Made by a program: the position numbers and the translations under genes. The notes below the pieces were generated by a model, which saw only the letters and a list, made by a program, of their open reading frames with translations, had not been told where the DNA came from and did not search any database. Below are positions 47,739-62,080 of a stretch of DNA of 64,000 bases, piece after piece. The stretch is from Myxocyprinus asiaticus (lineage: Eukaryota > Chordata > Actinopteri > Cypriniformes > Catostomidae). Location: positions 24,107,880 through 24,171,879 of the forward strand of contig NC_059379.1 of assembly GCF_019703515.2 (NCBI RefSeq), read 5' to 3'. The stretch's first letter is position 1. Each line of letters starts with the position of its first letter.

Positions 47739-49830
47739 CGTTTTCTTTGATATTGAAAAAGCTTTCGACATGGTGTGGGAGGAAGGGCTTTTAATTAAAC
47801 TAGATATAATGGGCATTAAGGGGAGGTTATATAACTGGATAATGGATTATTTGATGGATCGAACTATACAAGTTAGGGTAGGATCTTCCAACTCAAATGT
47901 AAATTCTACAGATAATGGCACTCAATCCAAGTGAATGGTCTGTAGTCCTATCCTTTTTAATATTATGTTAAATTATATCTTTGTAAATAATGGACCAGGG
48001 ATATGTAAATCACTATATACAGATGATGGAGCTCTATGGAAGAGAGGATGAAATGTACAATGCGTGGAAAGAGGAATGCAGGATGCAGTAGGTGAAGTTG
48101 AAAAGTGGGCCAGTCATTGGGGATTTCGGTTTTCCATTGCAAAAACTCAAGTGATGTGCTTTTCAAGAAAGAAGGAAACTCCCACAGTTAATTTAAAACT
48201 ATGCAATCAAATATTAGAGCAAATATCAGTGGTCAGGTATTTGGGGTGTGTGGATGGATTCTAAACCAACATTTGGTGTACATATTCAGAAAATAGTAGA
48301 TAAATGTAAGAAAGGAATAAATGTCTTGTGGTGTTCGGCAGTAGAAGACTGGGGAGCCAAACGTCATTCTCAAATGATAATTTATTGTGCACTGATTAGA
48401 TCAACAACGGGCTGACAGTTTAGTATACAGTTCAGCATCAACATCACTGACTAAAATGATAAACGTAATTCAGTCTCCAGCTTTGAGAATATGCTGTGGT
48501 GCTTTTAGATCATCACCTATATCAGCATTGCAAGTAGAAATGGGAGAAATGTCTTTAGACATTCAAAGACTCAAACTCAAAATGGTTTATTGGATTTCTA
48601 TAAAGGTCATTTTACTTATCATCCTGTTAAAAAGGTATTGGAGAATTGCTGGGAATGTGAATATAAACATTTCGACAGTTTTGTATGGACTGCAAACAAG
48701 GAGGCTCAACACATAAGAATACATAATATAGATATTAGCCCAACTGTGCCTGTGTCAGTCTCACCCCCTTGGTTTTTCCCAATGCCATCCGTTGATCTCC
48801 AGATATTAAATATCATCAATCATAAACAAAGGTGTGTTGCTAAGGATATAGTAGTACAACAGTACCTGGGTGAAAGGTACTTCCTTTTTTTTGCAAGTAC
48901 ACACTGATGGTTCAAAAGATCCTGATTCTGGATGTGCAGCTGCAGCAGTGTTCATTCCTCATTTTAAATATAAGATTGCTAAAAGAAAAAAAATATTTAT
49001 CAGTCTATACAACAGAGATGATTGCTATTCAGTTGGCTTTACAGTGGGTGGAAGAAATACATCCGATAAGTGTTATGATTTGCTCTGACTCATATTCAGC
49101 ACTTACAAGTTTAATGAGTGGCAAATCCTGATTGAGGCAAGATATTCTATTGGAAATCCTTCAGAGTTTGTTCAGAATACGTCAGCTAAGAATAATAATT
49201 GTCTTCTTATGGGTACCTGCTCATGTTGGAGTGGAGGGTAATGAGGAGGTGGATACTATGGCTAAGCAAGCTCTTACACATTCAATAATTGACATCAATG
49301 CACCATTAAGCAAATCTGAAGTCAAATGACTAATTAAAACAGCTGTTAAAGGGATGTGGCAAGAGAAGTGGGCCAAAGAAATAAAGGGACGACATCTATA
49401 TAATATCCAAAACAAGTTGGTTATGAAAGGATTAACTATCGCAACAGGAGGAATGATACAGTAATATTTTGATTACGTATTGGACACTCAGCTCTCCATC
49501 ACTCACTTTACAACATAGGTAAACATGAATCTGCTACCTGTAATAAATGTGGTCTTCCTGAGACTGTTAAGCATGTGCTACTAAATTGCACGACATATGA
49601 CACTGAAAGATTCCAGCTCAAAGAAGAATTAAAATCTCTTGGTATAAACTGTCTGACATTACAGAACCTTTTGAACAAGTCTTCAAAAGTGAATAAAGTT
49701 CTCTTAAATTATTTAAAAGAAACAGATCTGTATTGAAGAATTTTTTTCGGTGTCACACTCCATCCCAGTAGGTGGCGGAAATGCACCAAAAGCCATAAAT
49801 CCAAAGAAGAAGAAGACGAAGAAGAAGGAA
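47739..49830 (+). mobile_element. Non-LTR retrotransposon relic (I/Nimb-like) with reverse transcriptase and RNase H
   Basis: The reverse transcriptase is readable from FFDIEKAFDMVWEEG (catalytic motif A) at about 47742 through YTDDGALW (motif C, near 48018) and IAKTQVMCFSRK. RNase H follows at 48880-49320 with Asp in VHTDGSKD, Glu in YTTEMIAIQLAL, Asp in ICSDSYSAL and the AHVGVEGNEEVD end. A Cys-His cluster (CNKCGLPETVKHVLLNC) lies near 49540-49590. Stops and shifts break it in at least five places. The tail has gtaggtggcggaaatgcacc followed by a (GAAGAA)n run at 49805-49828. Presence of RNase H suggests the I-group of elements. The 5' part is missing. Confidence 0.88.
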
Positions 49831-49839
49831 TCAACAGCA

Positions 49840-50198
49840 GACGAAATCACAGACAGATTTAATCCAAAATGACAACATAAGCACAGTGCCTCCACCCTGA
49901 CGCAGATAAGGTACGTAACGGAAACATTGGCTTTTAACAATGCTGTTTACGCATGTATTGCATATGTGTTGTTGCGACAATATGAACTTACCTGTCTGTT
50001 GTGTTGTTGAAGATGCACCTGCCACTGCGGAAGACAGACAGGTGGTGTCATTTAGATATGCCTGTCTATTCACTGTATCCTGTATTGTTCTATTTATTTA
50101 TTTGATGTAATTTTTGCTGGCAGTATTTTAATTGAGTACTCTACACATGTACGCCTTATTTACTGTCAACGCTAGCTAACGCGCCATCCGACAGATGC
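49840..50198. other. Intergenic DNA without recognised features
   Basis: No coding frame or known repeat was identified between the LINE tail and the large fold-back. Confidence 0.4.
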
Positions 50199-50815
50199 CA
50201 CGGTTCAACTGGTTTTCATGTTAACTGGTGACCTCCTTCCGTTTTACACTAGATGTGAATGACCGGCCGCAGATTCATCAATTCCGAAAATTTTAATCTC
50301 CATTAAATGTAAATTTACTACATGATGCTGGCATAATTGTGCAGATTAAAATATGTGGTATTATTTGATCAAACGGCAGAAGTTCGCAAGATTAAAAAAT
50401 AATAATAATGATAACTGAGGTAGGAGATTGGAATTCAGCCATCTGTAATATGATCAGTGCGACATTGTAGTGCCCTATCCATTTAAGCTACTAGAGAGTG
50501 ATTATTTAAGGGGGCATCTTTGTATTCACATGAGTGTATGTTCGGTGTGAAATGGTGAATAAAATCCAGCAGTGTGTCCATGTTAACTTGTGCTTCAGTT
50601 TATAAACTGATGGTCTTGTCCGATTATGACATTGTGTGAAATATGAACGACATTTTCTCGTCGAAACGCTACACCCAAATATTATGTGATATCATAAAAT
50701 CTGTCAGTAATAGAATGTACAAACTTCCAACATTAATAAAGCCATACTGAGTTTGTTTGTTATTAGTGTAGACATATGCTCATTAGGCTTAGGTCCAAAT
50801 AGTGACATTAATGTA

Positions 50816-52424
<1,609 letters not shown>

Positions 52425-53303
52425 TAGATCAACATCATAAGATCAGAAAAACAAGTAGCCAAAATTACCCATTGTTGCCCATTGTCAACGAGTTTACTTC
52501 ACTGTCAGTTCAACATTTGATGAAATGGTTTGTCATGTTGGTATGCAATAGGTAATTGTGTCTAATAGTGTAACTAACTGTACCAGACTACTAGTCTATA
52601 ACTGTTTGCTCAAACTGCAAAAAGAGGGGTTGATTAATGTTATACTTGGATGACCTTTCAAAGCTCTGATGGGCTTGTGATGAACGGTCTACACATGAGC
52701 AGTGGGTAAGTAAAAGTGAGGATGTGTTGATAGTTATGTCTGAATATATCATAGATATAGATTGTTGTACATTCTGTTACTGACCGATTTTATGATATCA
52801 CATAATATTTGGGTGTAGCGTTTCGACGAGAAAATGACATTCATATTTCACACAATGTCATAATCGGACAAGACCATCAGTTTATAAACTGAAGCACAAG
52901 TTAACATGGACGCACTGCTAGATTATATGCACCATTTCACACCGAACATACACATGTGAATACAAAGATGCCCCCTTAAATAATCACTCTCTAGTAGCTT
53001 AAATGGATAGGGCACTACAATGTCGCACTGATCATATTATTGATGCCGAATTCGAATCTCATACCTCAGTTATTATTATTATTTTTTTAATCTTGCGAAC
53101 TTCTGCCGTTTGATCAAATAATACCACTTATTTGAATCTGCACAATGATGCCAGCATCATGTAGTAAATTTTACATTTAATGGAAAGCAAAATATTGAGT
53201 CAGAAGCATGATTTTCGGAATTGATGTATCTGCGGCCAGTCGTTCACATCTGGTGTAAAACGGAAGGAGGTCACCAGTTAACATGAAAACCAGTTGAACC
53301 GTG

Positions 53304-54067
53304 ACACCAACACCAGCATTACCTGCATCAACAAACAAGATTTTAAAAACAACAACAAACACTCTTAACATATATCTATGTGTTTCTGATCAAATCAGTT
53401 GCTTTATTGATGTTTTGTAACGTTATGTAACATGATGGACTAAAGATAAAAAGTAAGTTATTTTTGCTAATACTGTGCTAATACCATTTTTTTTGGACAT
53501 GGTACCAATAAATATGCTAAATGACTGCATACATATTTACTTATAATTAGTACCATAATTATATGGACCTTGCCGTATTATGTAAATACAATGGTACATA
53601 ATGGGGTTGTCTTTTAGTACCCATTACCATCTTATACCTGCACTGTACCATGGTCCCACCACAATTAGATTTTTGGTTGTGTTTTATTTTGTCCTTGTGT
53701 GGTATGCATTGTAGAATTGACCTTGTATTGCTGGGATACAGGTCTTGGGTTTCATTTATAGCTTAGGAGGCAACAAAATTACTTAACCAGGCCCCTTTAG
53801 CGAATCAGCATGTTTTTGGCAGCTTTAGGACAGTAATGAGACTCTCTGGTCGGGTCAGCTGAGTACAGATCTGCCGTCAAAGCACACTTTGTTTCAGCGA
53901 AAAGAGTTGGTTGAAAATTCTGTTTATTCTAAATGTAATTTAAGAACAGTTAACTTGTGTTGCTGTGTTTCCTTGTAAACCCTTTATGCAGCCCAAATCT
54001 GATGCTGAGTTGTTTCAAGCTTGTCGTTATTTAGTCCCCTCTCTCTTGTCACGCAGCAGGGTGCATC
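53304..54067. other. Region upstream of TECPR1 coding start
   Basis: A polypyrimidine-rich stretch ends in cacgcag at about 54056, a good splice acceptor 8-12 bp before the start codon, so the coding start is probably in a second exon. A ggtaccat-rich repeat-like segment lies at 53480-53660. The first untranslated exon was not identified. Confidence 0.45.
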
Positions 54068-57000
54068 ATGCCTAGCTCCCTCCTGTGGGCTGTTGATGTT
54101 TACGGGAGGGTTTATAGTCTGTCGACAGCAGGCCAGCAGTGGGAGCATTGTCACGATGCCCACTTGGAGTTCAAGCGTGTCACAGTTGTGCAGCAGTCCG
54201 GCTGGGGCATCGCCTGTGATCACAACATCTACCTGAACGTCCGTGCCAGTGATGTGCCCATTCGCTACCAAGAGGAGACATTTGAAAACCAGGTGTGTTC
54301 GGTTACATTAAGTAAACAGGAACATTAGTTTAATTTTTAAGACTAATATTTCTTGGTTCCTGTCAGAGGTGGAACCCTGTTGATGGCTTCTCGGACCGGC
54401 TGTTGCCGAGTGACCGCTGGCAGTGGAGTGATGTCACAGGGCTGAAGCACCAGCCTCTGGGTGGATTTCAGCTGCCCTCGGAGAACTGGGAGTGGGAAGC
54501 GGACTGGTATGTGGATGAAAATTTTGGAGGAGAGCCCACAGAGAAAGGGGTCAGTATTTGCATCTTTAAAAGCATAGCAAGTGGTTGTGTTTTGTTGCTT
54601 TAAATTCAGAATTCTCTCATCGTGTACTCCCATTTATGCCACCATAAAATCGTATGACTTTCTTCTGCGGAACACATGTGAAGATATTTTGATGGAGAAA
54701 CTGGTCGTATCGCTTCAGGAGACATGGATTAAACCACTCTAGTTATATGGATTTTTTTTTTTCAATTTCAAACCTTTATGCTGCCTTTATGTCCTTTTTG
54801 GAACTAGAACATGTTGGACCCCATTGATTTGCAATGCATGTAAAAAACTGCATAAAATCTCCTCAGACGAAAGAAAGTCATACAATGTTGAGATGGCGTA
54901 ATGGTGAGTAAATGATGAGAGAATGATAATTTTTGGGAGAACAGTTTCTTTAAGCCATAGCTGATCTTCTGTCTCTTTTCAGGGATGGACATATGCCATT
55001 GATTTTCCAGCCACTTATACAAAAGACAAAAAGTGGAACTCTTGCGTACGTCGCCGCAGATGGATACGATACAGAAGGTACAAAGCACAGGACAGCTGGG
55101 TCAAGGTGTGTACAAATAGGTCTTAAAAACCATTAAATATCCAAATTGGTTGAGTTCAATGTAGCTGGATGTAAAGCCTGTCTCAAAATGTCTGTGAATT
55201 TTTGCATGTGAGAGCAGATCCCCTCTGAGCAGACAGGATCTCTCCCAGACCCATTTAATGACATTACTTGCGGTGGTTGGGAGATCACTGAGGATCCCAG
55301 AGGGTGTTTGGCACTGTGGGCTGTCTCTCTGCAGGGAAAGGTCAGAACTCATTCACATTAGAGGTGGACCGATAGTGGATTTTGCAGATACCGATAACTA
55401 TGGTGGTAGGAAAGGCTGATAACCGATTAATCAGCTGATAGTTTTTAAAATAATCTTTTAGAATGTCAAAAAAAAAAAATCTTTCCTTACTATGATGGGC
55501 ACAGACAAAGAGTTCTAAATTAATAAAATATCGGATGCAGTTTATTGTTCAACCAAAATTCCCAAAATAGCCAGAAAAAATAGGATTTGGTGCATAATGC
55601 AGGACTTTTAAGTATAAACAAGCCCAAAATACACCTGGGGCTCTTTTTTTTTTTTTTTTAAATGAAAATATAATGAATAAAACTATCCTAAATATCGGCA
55701 CAGATTTTTGCTGATAACGATGGTTCCAAAAAGCAACTATCAGCACTGATTAATTGGTGTATATACACAATACCCATACTGTGCTCTCGATTCATTTTTC
55801 AGTTCTTGCCAAAGCTATGCAGAGTTTATGAATTCTTAGATTATGGAACACAGATGATTAAATAAAGATCGAAATAAACATTTAATAAACATTCTAACAG
55901 TAAACATTTTATGTTTTTAGATATTTTGACTGAATTAAATATTGAGAAAATATTAAGTGAAATGAGTTAATTTCATTTCATCAGCATTTTTTGTTTTGGC
56001 ATTGGCCATTAAAAACCCATATCAGTCAACCACTACTTTTGGATTCTGATTTTAGCAATACCACAGTTGGTTCGGGTTGAGCAGTGATGGTTATACTTTA
56101 AGGGAGGCGAGCCAGTTGTTTAAATTCTTTTTTTATTTTTTTATTTCTAGAGTGTTTATAGCAGAGGGGCCCTTTTGGTTTGCTGGCCAGTATGAGATAT
56201 ACATTGTTTATGGTCATCTGACTGTAAGCTACAGGTGATATGAAGCTTATAGCTGCCTACATGTTTTTAAAGGGTGCCAGTCCATGATAAGTTTCAGCTA
56301 CCTGGATTTGTGCAGGAATAGTGTTGTGAGGCTGCTGGTATATACATAGCTTTGATAAAGCAGGGTAAACACTCTAATTCCTGTATTAACAAAAAGTTTA
56401 TTTTTTGCATGATGGCAAGCACCACAAATGCACTTGTTTATATCTGCATAATGTACAGTATTTATTAGACTAGACTTCACCGTTGTTGACCAAAAAAATC
56501 TCATTACTTTGTGCATCCGAGCAGGTGTGGTTCCGCAGTGGCATCAACCACCATAATCCTGAGGGCTCGGTTTGGGAAGAGGTGCCTGTGCCAGGGGAGG
56601 TGGTGCAGATCAGCTGTGGGCCGGGTGATCTGTTGTGGGCTGTCCTATGGGAGGGCCATCTGCTAGTCAGAGAGGGTATTGGCAGAGATTGTCTCAAGGG
56701 TGAGCTCAGTGGTTTAGTTCAAGTGCCATCTGTACATTCACTCCTGTCAAGTTATTTATCTTTCCAAAAACTGCAGCTGGTGTGTGTGCATCGGAGCACA
56801 GCTCTTGGCAATGTTGTTCATTTTATATCCAAAGGCAGCACTTCTTAAAGGCTCAGCAGCAAAAAATGGACTATTCTATCTTTCTAATGTCCTGAGGAAT
56901 GTGGTCATGGAAAAAGTAGAAATGTTGGGCACAAAAACTTTACTAACATGTACAGGTGCATCTCAATAAATTAGAATGTCGTGGAAAAGTTCATTTATTT

Positions 57001-59001
57001 CAGTAATTCAACTCAAATTGTGAAACTCGTGTATTAAATAAATTCAATGCACACAGACTGAAGTAGTTTAAGTCTTTGGTTCTTTTAATTGTGATGATTT
57101 TGGCTCACATTTAACAAAAACCCACCAATTCATTATCTCAAAAAATTAGAATACATCATAAGACCAATAAAAAAAACATTTTTAGTGAATTGTTGGCCTT
57201 CTGGAAAGTATGTTCATTTACTGTATATGTACTCAATACTTGGTAGGGGCTCCTTTTGCTTTAATTACTGCCTCAATTCAGCGTGGCATGGAGGTGATCA
57301 GTTTGTGGCACTGCTGAGGTGGTATGGAAGCCCAGGTTTCTTTGACAGTGGCCTTCAGCTCATCTGCATTTTTTGGTCTCTTGTTTCTCATTTTCCTCTT
57401 GACAATACCCCATAGATTCTCTATGGGGTTCAGGTCTGGTGAGTTTGCTGGCCAGTCAAGCACACCAACACCATGTTCATTTAACCAACTTTTGGTGCTT
57501 TTGGCAGTGTGGGCAGGTGCCAAATCCTGCTGGAAAATGAAATCAGCATCTTTAAAAAGCTGGTCAGCAGAAGGAAGCATGAAGTGCTCCAAAATTTCTT
57601 GGTGAACGGGTGCAGTGACTTTGGTTTTCAAAAAACACAATGGACCAACACCAGCAGATGACATTGCACCCCAAATCATCACAGACTGTGGAAACTTAAC
57701 ACTGGACTTCAAGCAACTTGGGCTATGAGCTTCTCCACCCTTCCTCCAGACTCTAGGACCTTGGTTTCCAAATGAAATACAAAACTTGCTCTCATCTGAA
57801 AAGAGGACTTTGGACCACTGGGCAACAGTCCAGTTCTTCTTCTCCTTAGCCCAGGTAAGACGCCTCTGACGTTGTCTGTGGTTCAGGAGTGGCTTAACAA
57901 GAGGAATACGACAACTGTAGCCAAATTCCTTGACATGTCTGTGTGTGGTGGCTCTTGATGCCTTGACCCCAGCCTCAGTCCATTCCTTGTGAAGTTCACC
58001 CAAATTCTTGAATCGATTTTGCTGGACAATCATAAGGCTGCGGTTCTCTCGGTTGGTTGTGCATCTTTTTCTTCCACACTTTTTCCTTCCACTCAACTTT
58101 CTGTTAACATGCTTGGATACAGCACTCTGTGAACAGCCAGCTTCTTTGGCAATGAATGTTTGTGGCTTACCCTCCTTGTGAAGGGTGTCAATGATTGTCT
58201 TCTGGACAACTGTCAGATCAGCAGTCTTCCCCATGATTGTGTAGCCTAGTGAACCAAACTGAGAGACCATTTTGAAGGCTCAGGAAACCTTTGCAGATGT
58301 TTTGAGTTGATTAGCTGATTGGCATGTCACCATATTCTAATTTTATGAGATAGTGAATTGGTGGGTTTTTGTTAAATGTGAGCCAAAATCATCACAATTA
58401 AAAGAACCAAAGACTTAAACTACTTCAGTCTGTGTGCATTGAATTTATTTAATACACGAGTTTCACAATTTGAGTTGAATTACTGAAATAAATGAACTTT
58501 TCCACGACATTCTAATTTATTGAGATGCACCTGTATATTAGTGGACCTTAGTGAAGAAAATAAAATAACAAATGAATGTGTGATATGACTCCTTTTAATA
58601 AATGTTTGTATGAAGTGGATGGAAAGCTTGTTTTGTTTCCTGCTGTTACCATTGTCTTTATCTGATAATATCTATGGAATCGCAGGTTCATCGTGGGTCA
58701 CGGTGGAGTCGCCGAGCCCTGGAGCGAGTGCAGTACATGTAGCTGTTGGTGTAAATGTAGTGTGGGCTCTCACTAAAGATCATAAAGTAAGTCATATTTG
58801 AAATGTCATATGCTGTATCTAGTGTAAAAATTATGTGCATAAATATTATTGTTCTTTGCTTGGTTTGTTTGTTTTTCCTCTTTTCCTAATGTCTGATAGG
58901 TCTGGTTTAGACGGGGTGTGAATTCCCATAATCCGTGTGGCTCAGGTTGGATCGGTATGGTTGGAGAGATGGTGATGATCAACGTGGGTCTTAACGACCA
59001 G
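54068..59001 (+). CDS. tecpr1: TECPR1, 5' part (7 coding exons; gene runs past the window)
   Basis: Coding exons are 54068-54292, 54367-54549, 54983-55105, 55218-55340, 56525-56699, 58686-58786 and 58900-59001. All junctions are GT-AG and in frame, giving the first 344 aa of a protein of about 1160 aa in mammals. The start MPSSLLWAVDVYGRVYSLST opens the first tectonin-type beta-propeller repeats. Residues about 76-180 form the N-terminal dysferlin (DysF) domain (RWNPVDGFSDRLLPSDRWQW, WEWEADWYVDENFGGEP, TYTKDKKWNSCVRRRRWIRY). More tectonin repeats follow (VWFRSGINHHNPEGSVWEEV, VWFRRGVNSHNPCGSGW). TECPR1 acts at lysosomes: it binds ATG5-ATG12, and the DysF region binds sphingomyelin exposed on damaged membranes. 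Introns 5 and 7 carry Tc1 insertions. The PH domain and second half lie beyond 64000. Confidence 0.94.
54605..54950. repeat. Degenerate fold-back MITE copy
   Basis: It contains atgactttcttctgcgg, gacatggattaaaccact, ctttatgtcctttttggaact and gatgagagaatg, the same modules as 10394-11846. It lies in TECPR1 intron 2. Confidence 0.6.
55361..56037. mobile_element. hAT-type MITE with GAGGTGGACCGATA ends
   Basis: The left end tagaggtggaccgatagtgg pairs with the diverged right end cccatatcagtcaaccacta. The interior repeats gataacgatgg/cgataactatgg modules. There is no transposase. It lies in TECPR1 intron 4; a diverged relative is at 17519-17850. Confidence 0.65.
56953..58533 (-). mobile_element. 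Tc1-like DD34E transposon, family 1 copy C
   Basis: The ends are complementary, inside TA at 56951-56952 and 58534-58535, with inverted arms of about 210 bp that are nearly identical to each other. It lies in TECPR1 intron 5, opposite to the gene. Confidence 0.94.
57278..58270 (-). CDS. Tc1-like transposase, near full length
   Basis: 330 codons are open, from MVSQFGSLGYTIMGKTADL to SMPR, with the same HTH, linker and DD34E residues as copy A. It stops early because CGA has become TGA at the same codon as in copy A, about 16 residues before the end seen in copy D (KAAPTKY). It is the copy with the fewest visible differences from the shared sequence. Confidence 0.9.
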   Translation of the reverse strand: MVSQFGSLGYTIMGKTADLTVVQKTIIDTLHKEGKPQTFIAKEAGCSQSAVSKHVNRKLSGRKKCGRKRCTTNRENRSLMIVQQNRFKNLGELHKEWTEAGVKASRATTHRHVKEFGYSCRIPLVKPLLNHRQRQRRLTWAKEKKNWTVAQWSKVLFSDESKFCISFGNQGPRVWRKGGEAHSPSCLKSSVKFPQSVMIWGAMSSAGVGPLCFLKTKVTAPVHQEILEHFMLPSADQLFKDADFIFQQDLAPAHTAKSTKSWLNEHGVGVLDWPANSPDLNPIENLWGIVKRKMRNKRPKNADELKATVKETWASIPPQQCHKLITSMPR

Positions 59002-59092
59002 GTCAGAGATTAGTAATGTTCCTTTAGTTTCTTTTCCCTGGGTTGTATGACTTATCTTATCTCTTGGATACTTCTTCCATTAAATGAGCATA

Positions 59093-60672
59093 CAGGTGCA
59101 TCTCAATAAATTAGAATGTCGTGGAAAAGTTCATTTATTTCAGTAATTCAACTCAAATTGTGAAACACGTGTATTAAATAAATTCAATGCACACAGACTG
59201 AAGTAGTTTAAGTCTTTGGTTCTTTTAATTGTGATGATTTTGGCTCACATTTAACAAAAACCCACCAATTCACTATCTCAAAAAATTAGAATACATCATA
59301 AGACCAATAAAAAAACATTTTTAGTGAATTGTTGGCCTTCTGGAAAGTATGTTCATTTACTGTATATGTACTCAATACTTGGTAGGGGCTGCTTTTGCTT
59401 TAATTACTGCCTCAATTCGGCATGGCATGGAGGTGAACAGTTTGTGGCACTGCTGAGGTGGTATGGAAGCCCAGGTTTCTTTGACAGTGGCCTTCAGCTC
59501 ATCTGCATTTTTTGGTCTCTTGTTTCTCATTTTCCTCTTGACAATACCCCATAGATTCTCTATAGGGTTCAGGTCTGGTGAGTTTGCTGGCCAGTCAAGC
59601 ACACCAACACCATGGTCATTTAACCAACTTTTGGTGCTTTTGGCAGTGTGGGCAGGTGCCAAATCCTGCTGGAAAATGAAATCAGCATCTTTAAAAAGCT
59701 GGTCAGCAGAAGGAAGCATGAAGTGCTCCAAAATTTCTTGGTAAATGGGTGCAGTGACTTTGGTTTTCAAAAAACACAATGGACCAACACCAGCAGATGA
59801 CATTGCACCCCAAATCATCACAGACTGTGGAAACTTAACACTGGACTTCAAGCAACTTGGGCTATGAGCTTCTCCACCCTTCCTCCAGACTCTAGGACAT
59901 TGGTTTCCAAATGAAATACAAAACTTGCTCTCATCTGAAAAGAGGGCTTTGGAACACTGGGCAACAGTCCAGTTTTTCTTCTCCTTAGCCCAGGTAAGAC
60001 GCCTCTGACGTTGTCTGTGGTTCAGGAGTGGCTTAACAAGAGGAATACGACAACTGTAGCCAAATTCCTTGACATGTCTGTGTGTGGTGGCTCTTGATGC
60101 CTTGACCCCAGCCTCAGTCCATTCCTTGTGAAGTTCTCCCAAATTCTTGAATCGATTTTGCTTGACAATCATAAGGCTGCGGTTCTCTCGGTTGGTTGTG
60201 CATCATTTTCTTCCATACTTTTTCCTTCCACTCAACTTCCTGTTAACATGCTTGGATACAGCACTCTGTGAACAGCCAGCTTCTTTGGCAATGAATGTTT
60301 GTGGCTTACCCTCCTTGTGAAGGGTGTCAATGATTGTCTTCTGGACAACTGTCAGATCAGCAGTCTTCACCATGATTGTGTAGCCTAGTGAACCAAACTG
60401 AGAGACCATTTTGAAGGCTCAGGAAACCTTTGCAGGTGTTTTGAGTTGATTAGCTGATTGGCATGTCACCATATTCTAATTTTTTGAGATAGTGAATTGG
60501 TGGGTTTTTGTTAAATGTGAGCCAAAATCATCACAATTAAAAGAACCAAAGACTTAAACTACTTCAGTCTGTGTGCATTGAATTTATTTAATACAGGAGT
60601 TTCACAATTTGAGTTGAATTACTGAAATAAATGAACTTTTCCATGACATTCTAATTTATTGAGATGCACCTG
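59093..60672 (-). mobile_element. Tc1-like DD34E transposon, family 1 copy D
   Basis: Complementary ends lie inside TA at 59091-59092 and 60673-60674, with long near-identical arms. It lies about 90 bp after TECPR1 exon 7, opposite to the gene. Confidence 0.94.
59372..60409 (-). pseudogene. Tc1-like transposase with one early stop, copy D
   Basis: The frame is open over 68 codons (60409-60203), is broken by one TGA where the other copies have AGA after GRK, and is open again in the same frame to the natural end APTKY at 59372. All DD34E residues are present. The part after the stop (266 codons from an internal Met) lacks the HTH, so it could cleave only if it were brought to DNA by another copy. 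Confidence 0.9.
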
Positions 60673-60786
60673 TATATGGGTGGTTGACATGGAAATATTT
60701 TGGTCAAATCATAGAAAATAGGAGGAACACTCTAGGAAAGGATATGATAGTTGAAGTTTTTTATATATATATATATATATATATTA

Positions 60787-61988
60787 CACACTGGCAGCCA
60801 AAAGTTTGGAATAATGTTCAGATTTTGCTGTTTTGGAAGGAATTTGGTACTTTAATTCACCAAAGTGGCATTCAACTGATCACAGAGTATAGTCAGGACA
60901 TTACTGATGTGAAAAACAGCACCATCACTATTTGGAAAAAGTAATTTTTGATCAAATCTAGACAGGCCCCATTTCCAGCAGCCATCACTCCAACACCTTA
61001 TCCTTGAGTAATCATGCTAAATTGCTAATTTGGTACTAGAAACTCACTTGCCATTATATCAAACACAGTTGAAAGCTATTTGGTTCTTTAAATGAAGCTT
61101 AACATTGTCTTTGTGTTTGTTTTTGAGTTGCCACAGTATGCAATAAACTGGTATGTCTTAAGATCAGTATTATGGCAAAAATGGCAAAAAAGAATCAGCT
61201 TTCTGTAGAAACACGTCAGTCAATCATTGTTTTGATATAGGCTATACAATGCTTGAAATTGCCAAAAAACTGAAGATTTCATACAAAGGTGTACACTACA
61301 GTCTACAAAGACAAAGGACAACTGGCTCTAACAAGGACAGAAAGAGATGTGGAAGGCCAGAAGTACAAACAAGAGGATAAGTACATCAGAGTCTCTAGTC
61401 TGAGAAATAGACACCTCACATGTCCTCAGCTGACAGCTTCATTGAATTCTACCTGCTCAACACCAGCTTCATGTACAACAGTAAAGAGAAGACTCAGGGG
61501 TGCAGGCCTTATGGGAAGAATTGCAAAGAAAAAGCCACATTTGAAACAAAAAGAAAAGGTTACAGTGGGCAAAGAACAGACATTGGACAACAGATCATTG
61601 GAAAAGATGTGTTATGGATCTTAACCCCATTGAGATTTGTGGGATCAGCTAGACTGTAAGGTGTGTGAGAAGTGCCCGACAAGACAGCCACATCTATGGC
61701 AAGTGCTACAGGAAGCGTGAGGTGAAATGTCACCTGAGTATCTGGACAAACTGACAGCTGGAATGCCAAGGATCTACAAAGCTGTAATTGCTGCACATGG
61801 AGGATTTTTTGATGAGAACTCTTTGAAGTTCTGAACATTTTTTTCAAATTGTAATAGCAATTTTTCACGTTATTAATGTCCTGACTATACATTGTGATCA
61901 GTTGAATGCCACTTTGGTGAATAAAAGTACCAATTTCTTTCCATAAGAGCAAAATCTGTACATTATTCCAAACTTTTGGCCGCCAGTG
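60787..61988 (+). mobile_element. Internally deleted Tc1-like element, family 2 copy 2
   Basis: The ends cactggcagccaaaagtttgg and ccaaacttttggccgccagtg lie inside TA (60785-60786, 61989-61990). The broken transposase reads [24 protein letters not shown] sequence near 61260-61320 and [20 protein letters not shown] at 61440-61500. The same core deletion as at 22495-23719 then follows (ttatggatcttaaccccattg), removing both catalytic Asp residues. Confidence 0.87.
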
Positions 61989-62019
61989 TATATATTGAAA
62001 AATATGACAAATGTAAATA

Positions 62020-62078
62020 AATATGTATGTATGTATGTATGTATGTATGTGTATATATAATATATATATATATATATA
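62020..62078. repeat. (GTAT)n/(TA)n microsatellite
   Basis: Tetranucleotide GTAT repeats pass into TA repeats, between two Tc1 elements. Confidence 0.9.
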
Positions 62079-62080
62079 AC

